Below are positions 60,808 to 64,000 of a stretch of 64,000 bases of DNA, in pieces. Both the position numbers and the translations under genes were made by a program. The notes beneath the pieces are model-generated. The model had not been told where the DNA came from. It saw only the letters and a program-made list of their open reading frames with translations, and did no database searches. The stretch's first letter is position 1. Each line of letters opens with the position of its first letter. The stretch is taken from the NCBI RefSeq assembly GCF_021916785.1, contig NZ_JAKCFC010000012.1, forward strand, positions 62,001 through 126,000, written 5' to 3'. The stretch comes from Mycolicibacterium lacusdiani (GTDB lineage Bacteria; Actinomycetota; Actinomycetes; Mycobacteriales; Mycobacteriaceae).

Positions 60808-61704
60808 TCAGTGACTCGCCAGCGACGACGTCATTTGGTCGGCGGCCTTGGTGGCGCGCGCCTGCCGGTAACCCAGCCAGATCCCGGCCAGCGGCGCCAG
60901 GATCAGGCCCGCCAAACCCCACATCGCGCTGATGCCGCCGGTGGCCGGTGGTGCCGTCATCAAGGGCGGGGTCGCCTCGGACGACTGGTCGACCGGGCTG
61001 ATCGGCGCGGGTACCGGCAGCACGGCGGGGGGTTGCGCGGGGACCACGACGGGTGCTGGTGGCTCGACGTCCGAAGGGATGATCGGCGCCCGAACGACCG
61101 GCGGTTCGACGAGGTCCATGCTGCCCTCACCGGGCACGCGTCCGTTGCCGACGACGACACGCGGGCTGATCGGCGGGTCGGCTGGTTCGTTGGCCGCGCC
61201 GCCACCGCCGTCGCCGCCGGACTCCTCGGTGGCCTCGGACGCGAACGATGGCGTCTCCCCCGCCGAGACCGATGGCGACTGCGGCGCCTCGCCTGCGACG
61301 GGTGCTCGGGCAGCGACGCGCGCCGTCGGTGCCGCAACGGCGGGCTCGGGCGCCGATGCGTCGGGGGTCGGCACGTCACCGGGTCCGCTCGGGACCCACT
61401 CGCCGTCGGACCCGAGGTCGCCGACAGCGGAGTCGCGGTCGCCGCGGCGCTGGTCACGCTCGAACTGGCCACGCTCGGATCGGCCGCGCTCGGATTGACC
61501 CCGGCCGTCGCGAGCGTCGCGCTGGGACTTCCCACCGTCGCGGCCGCCACGGCCGTCGCGAGCATCGTCACGCGAATGGGAGTGTCGGGGTCCAGGGTCA
61601 CCGAATGCGACCGCAACACCCGGGCCGGCCACCAGCACGCCGGCCGCCAGCAATGCTGCGGCCAAACCGCCGACGGCGTCGGAACCACACGTGGATGGGG
61701 CCAC
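60808..61704 (-). CDS. Pro/Ala-rich surface protein with C-terminal membrane anchor
   Basis: A 298-residue protein of low complexity. A signal peptide (about 1-33, ending GVAVA) is followed by an Arg/Asp/Gly/Ser tract (SERGRSERGQFERDQRRGDRD, about residues 65-86), then a long Pro/Ala/Val-rich region, and a C-terminal membrane helix (MWGLAGLILAPLAGIWLGY) with a short basic tail. This layout suits a wall-spanning protein held in the membrane. No enzymatic domain. A GTG at 61704 is chosen; a longer start would overlap the metE-like gene. Confidence 0.7.
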   Translation of the reverse strand: MAPSTCGSDAVGGLAAALLAAGVLVAGPGVAVAFGDPGPRHSHSRDDARDGRGGRDGGKSQRDARDGRGQSERGRSERGQFERDQRRGDRDSAVGDLGSDGEWVPSGPGDVPTPDASAPEPAVAAPTARVAARAPVAGEAPQSPSVSAGETPSFASEATEESGGDGGGGAANEPADPPISPRVVVGNGRVPGEGSMDLVEPPVVRAPIIPSDVEPPAPVVVPAQPPAVLPVPAPISPVDQSSEATPPLMTAPPATGGISAMWGLAGLILAPLAGIWLGYRQARATKAADQMTSSLASH

Positions 61705-61762
61705 GTGCCCATCTTCGCACGCGTCAATCACGATTGGCGCGTGCTGATGCGAATGAGTCGAC

Positions 61763-62773
61763 TCAAGCCGAGTCCGGGTCCACCGCGATGCCGTCGGCAA
61801 CCTTCTGCGCCAGCTCGATCGCGGTCCGGGCCCACTCGGCCGTCGCGTCCGCCAGTCCGCAGGCCGGCGAGACGCCGATCCGCTCGCGCAGCACCGTACG
61901 GGGGAAGCCGAGACGGTCGGTGATCCCGGCGGCCGTCGCCGCGATCTGCCCGGGCACCGGGCGGCTGGCCGGCGCTGCGGTCGGCACCACGCCCAGCACC
62001 ACGACGCGGCCCGACTCGACGAATTCGCCGATGCCGTCGAGGTCCGTGACGACCAGGCGGCTCGCGTCGAGCATCACTGCGCTGAAGGCGCTGCGCTGCA
62101 ACAACTTCCACGGCAGGTCTGACGCACAGCAGTGCAGCGCGACCTCGCCACCCACGGCGGCCACGCATTCGTCGAGCAGGTTGCCTGCGAACGCCTCGTC
62201 GACGGGATGGACCGGGGTGAACCTGGTAACGCCCGTCAGCCGTCCCAGCAGCGCGGCGGGCAGCGACGGCTCGTCGAACTGCACGACCACGTGCGTGTCG
62301 AGCCGTCTGGCCAGTTCGTTGCGGTGCGCACGAACCCCTTCGGCTAGGGAGGCCGCCAGGTCGCGGACTGCGGCCAGGTCGGTGAGTGCGCGGTGCCCAC
62401 CGGGAAGTTCCAGATGCGTGGCGAGCGTGATGGGACCCGGTACCTGCACCTTGATGGTCCGTCCGCTACCGCGCAGCCCGGCCTTCTCCCAGGCCTCCTC
62501 CAGCGCGTCGACGTCCTCGTCGAGCAGGCTGACGGCACGCCGCATCGCCGAGCTGCGGCCCGCGGCGATCCGGTATCCGCGCGGCACGGTGTCCACGCCG
62601 ATGTCCACCAGCAACGCCGCTCCGCGGCCGACCATGTCCGCACCGACGCCGCGGCCGGGCAACTCCACCAGGTGGGCCAGGGTGGTCAGCTCGCCCACGA
62701 CCACCTCGGCAGCGTCTCGGGCGGAAACACCGGGCCAGGAGCCGACGCCGGTGGCCGTCGCGAAAACACTCAC
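61763..62773 (-). CDS. Stand-alone MetE C-terminal-domain-like protein
   Basis: A 336-residue protein equivalent to Rv3015c. It corresponds to the catalytic C-terminal barrel of cobalamin-independent methionine synthase. Zinc ligands appear kept: EVALHCCASDLP for the His-x-Cys pair and GVSPACGLAD for the last Cys. The N-terminal barrel is missing, so it cannot use methyl-tetrahydrofolate triglutamate in the MetE way. It may transfer methyl groups from another donor. The GTG or ATG start at 62773 gives GVGSWPG near the N-terminus. Confidence 0.85.
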   Translation of the reverse strand: MSVFATATGVGSWPGVSARDAAEVVVGELTTLAHLVELPGRGVGADMVGRGAALLVDIGVDTVPRGYRIAAGRSSAMRRAVSLLDEDVDALEEAWEKAGLRGSGRTIKVQVPGPITLATHLELPGGHRALTDLAAVRDLAASLAEGVRAHRNELARRLDTHVVVQFDEPSLPAALLGRLTGVTRFTPVHPVDEAFAGNLLDECVAAVGGEVALHCCASDLPWKLLQRSAFSAVMLDASRLVVTDLDGIGEFVESGRVVVLGVVPTAAPASRPVPGQIAATAAGITDRLGFPRTVLRERIGVSPACGLADATAEWARTAIELAQKVADGIAVDPDSA

Positions 62774-62820
62774 GTGGCCAACACTATTCGATTCCGAACC
62801 TGACGCGTTAGTCTCGGGCC

Positions 62821-63471
62821 ATGCCCGCCGCGATCCGTCGCATGCTGCTCGGGCCCACCGCCGCCGTCCTCCTGGCCGCCACGGTCGCCTGTGCGCACAC
62901 CGTCTCGGGTTCGCCGGTACGCGCGATTCCGGGCATCGACGACGACTCGATGTCCCCCGTGGACGTCGACGCCGTGCTGCTCGAACAGACGCAGATGAGG
63001 GCCATCACCGGCGCGGGCGAGGACCTCACGGTGATCCCGAGCATGGACGGCAAGCAGCCCGTCGACATCGTGGCGCTCGCCGAGTCGGCACCCGAGCAAT
63101 GCCAGTGGTACTTCGTCGAGACGCAGACGTTCGGCGCCGAGATCGAGGAATTCCACAAGACGACCTATCAGGACCCGCCCGACGCCGCGCTGATCTCCCA
63201 GGGCGCCGCGGGTTACCGCGACGCGGCCACGGCGCGGCGGGCGTTCGACGACCTGGCCGGGCTGGTCGATCGCTGTGGATCGACGTCGTCGGGTGCGCTC
63301 TACGTGGGTGACTGGACCGTCACGGCGGACGGGTTGCAGACCCGCACCTCGAGGTGTGGGCGTGACTATCGGGTCAAGTCGGCGGTGCTCGTGGAGATCA
63401 CCTTCTGCGGATACCCGTCGACGGTGCCCGACATCGTGATGACCAACGTGCTGGCGAAGGTACCGGCCTAG
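62821..63471 (+). CDS. lpqA: Lipoprotein LpqA-like, PknH-type sensor domain
   Basis: A 216-residue lipoprotein. The signal peptide ends in lipobox ATVAC (lipidated Cys at about 24). The mature part looks like the extracellular domain of kinase PknH: ALAESAPEQCQWYFVET, RAFDDLAGLVDRCGSTS, RTSRCGRDYRV, ITFCGYP, with four conserved cysteines. By position it is Rv3016. No kinase domain is present, so it may bind the same ligand outside the cell. It shares CTAG with the mnmA stop. Confidence 0.86.
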   Translation: MPAAIRRMLLGPTAAVLLAATVACAHTVSGSPVRAIPGIDDDSMSPVDVDAVLLEQTQMRAITGAGEDLTVIPSMDGKQPVDIVALAESAPEQCQWYFVETQTFGAEIEEFHKTTYQDPPDAALISQGAAGYRDAATARRAFDDLAGLVDRCGSTSSGALYVGDWTVTADGLQTRTSRCGRDYRVKSAVLVEITFCGYPSTVPDIVMTNVLAKVPA

Positions 63472-64000
63472 CGGTCGGCGCCGACGATCGTGGCGCTGGC
63501 GATGACCTCGTCGCCTGCCGGGTCCGGCCGGTACAGCACCATGGTCTGTCCGGGCGCGACACCGCGCAGGGGGCTGCGCAGGTGGGCGACGAGCCTGCCG
63601 TCGCGAATCTCGGCCACCGCGGGCGCGAGCCCACCGTGTGCGCGTACCTGCACCTCGCACTCGACCGGTCCGTCGAAGGCCCGGCCGGACGTGAACACCG
63701 GTCGTTCGCCGGTCAGCACGTTGACGTCGAGGTCGGCGACGTCACCGACGCGCACGGTCCCGCTGTCGGCGTCGATGGCGGTGACGTAGCGCGGCTTGCC
63801 GTCCGCACCCGGTCCCGCGATGCCCAGACCCTTGCGCTGCCCGATGGTGAATCCGTGCACGCCGTCGTGCTCCGCCAGCACGGTGCCGCCCGCGTCGACG
63901 ACGGAGCCGCGCCGCACGCCGATGCGGGCTCCGAGGAACGCCTGGGTGTCACCGGACGGGATGAAGCAGATGTCGTGGCTGTCGGGCTTCTGCGCGACGG
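63468..64000 (-). CDS. mnmA: tRNA-specific 2-thiouridylase, C-terminal part
   Basis: About 177 C-terminal residues; the gene continues past the window's end. KPDSHDICFIPSGD carries the second catalytic cysteine of MnmA; FLGARIG, HDGVHGFTIGQRKGLGIAG and the closing beta barrel with RGVAPGQTMVLYRPD are typical. MnmA thiolates U34 of tRNA-Lys, -Glu and -Gln. The N-terminal PP-loop is outside the window. Confidence 0.95.
   Translation of the reverse strand, partial: VAQKPDSHDICFIPSGDTQAFLGARIGVRRGSVVDAGGTVLAEHDGVHGFTIGQRKGLGIAGPGADGKPRYVTAIDADSGTVRVGDVADLDVNVLTGERPVFTSGRAFDGPVECEVQVRAHGGLAPAVAEIRDGRLVAHLRSPLRGVAPGQTMVLYRPDPAGDEVIASATIVGADR

Overview
The window is high-GC actinobacterial DNA and reads as a mycobacterial chromosome, most likely a pigmented or environmental Mycolicibacterium-type species. 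The inference rests on gene order. From recG to mnmA it follows the Mycobacterium tuberculosis segment around Rv2972c-Rv3024c: recG, DAK2 protein, ung, thiL, ddl, gpsA, fbiD, ppk, mutT1, hupB, leuDC, IclR regulator, gltX, leuB, serA, ilvCNB, cfp6, lppZ, gatB, pfkA, gatA, gatC, ligA, metE-like, lpqA, mnmA. A Lys/Ala-tailed HupB and FbiD also point to mycobacteria. No transposase, integrase, phage gene or CRISPR array was seen, and coding density is very high. The organism assignment comes from recall of these families, not from a search.

Layout. 1-3.6 kb: end of a LuxR-type regulator, an NAD-binding protein, an ECF sigma factor and a cupin. 3.6-10.3 kb: exported HNH nuclease, recG, DAK2/FakA-like kinase, rpmB, ung, thiL. 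10.4-19.1 kb: small Lrp-type domain protein, envelope protein, ddl, a trans-sulfuration enzyme, gpsA, fbiD, ppk, mutT1, hupB. 19.3-24.8 kb: leuDC with a divergent IclR regulator, tRNA-Glu and tRNA-Gln, gltX, an FAH-family hydrolase. 24.9-30.2 kb: MFS transporter, YrhK-like membrane protein, MarR regulator with a divergent ABM-domain monooxygenase, leuB, serA. 30.2-36.6 kb: a phytoene-desaturase-like oxidoreductase, then a carotenoid operon (crtI, crtB, methyltransferase, Rieske oxygenase) and a DUF3140 protein. 36.7-40.3 kb: ilvBNC behind a leader-peptide attenuator. 40.4-50.8 kb: cfp6, DoxX, lppZ, an orphan PrrB-like kinase, gatB, pfkA, a NarL-type two-component pair, gatA, gatC. 51-55.3 kb: an ACT protein and a five-gene cassette of DUF4178, DUF2617, DUF4247, DUF350 and a membrane spermidine-synthase-like protein. 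55.3-64 kb: ligA, YjbR protein, acyl-CoA ligase, FAD reductase, a Pro/Ala-rich surface protein, metE-like, lpqA, partial mnmA.

How the parts work together. Branched-chain amino acid synthesis is spread over leuDC, leuB, ilvBNC, an NdgR/LtbR-type regulator and an attenuator. The indirect route to Gln-tRNA is represented by gltX, tRNA-Glu, tRNA-Gln and gatCAB.

The points most worth a second look are: the ilvB attenuator with its 16-residue leader MQIFGILVVIGSRVGA and a near-leaderless promoter; the translationally coupled DUF/spermidine-synthase cassette with a dyad abutting its first ribosome binding site; a family of short tandem repeats sharing GAGCGRAGCGAC at three loci; the carotenoid operon carrying a Rieske oxygenase; twin operator sites between the MarR and ABM genes; and six convergent gene pairs whose stop codons interlock on four bases.
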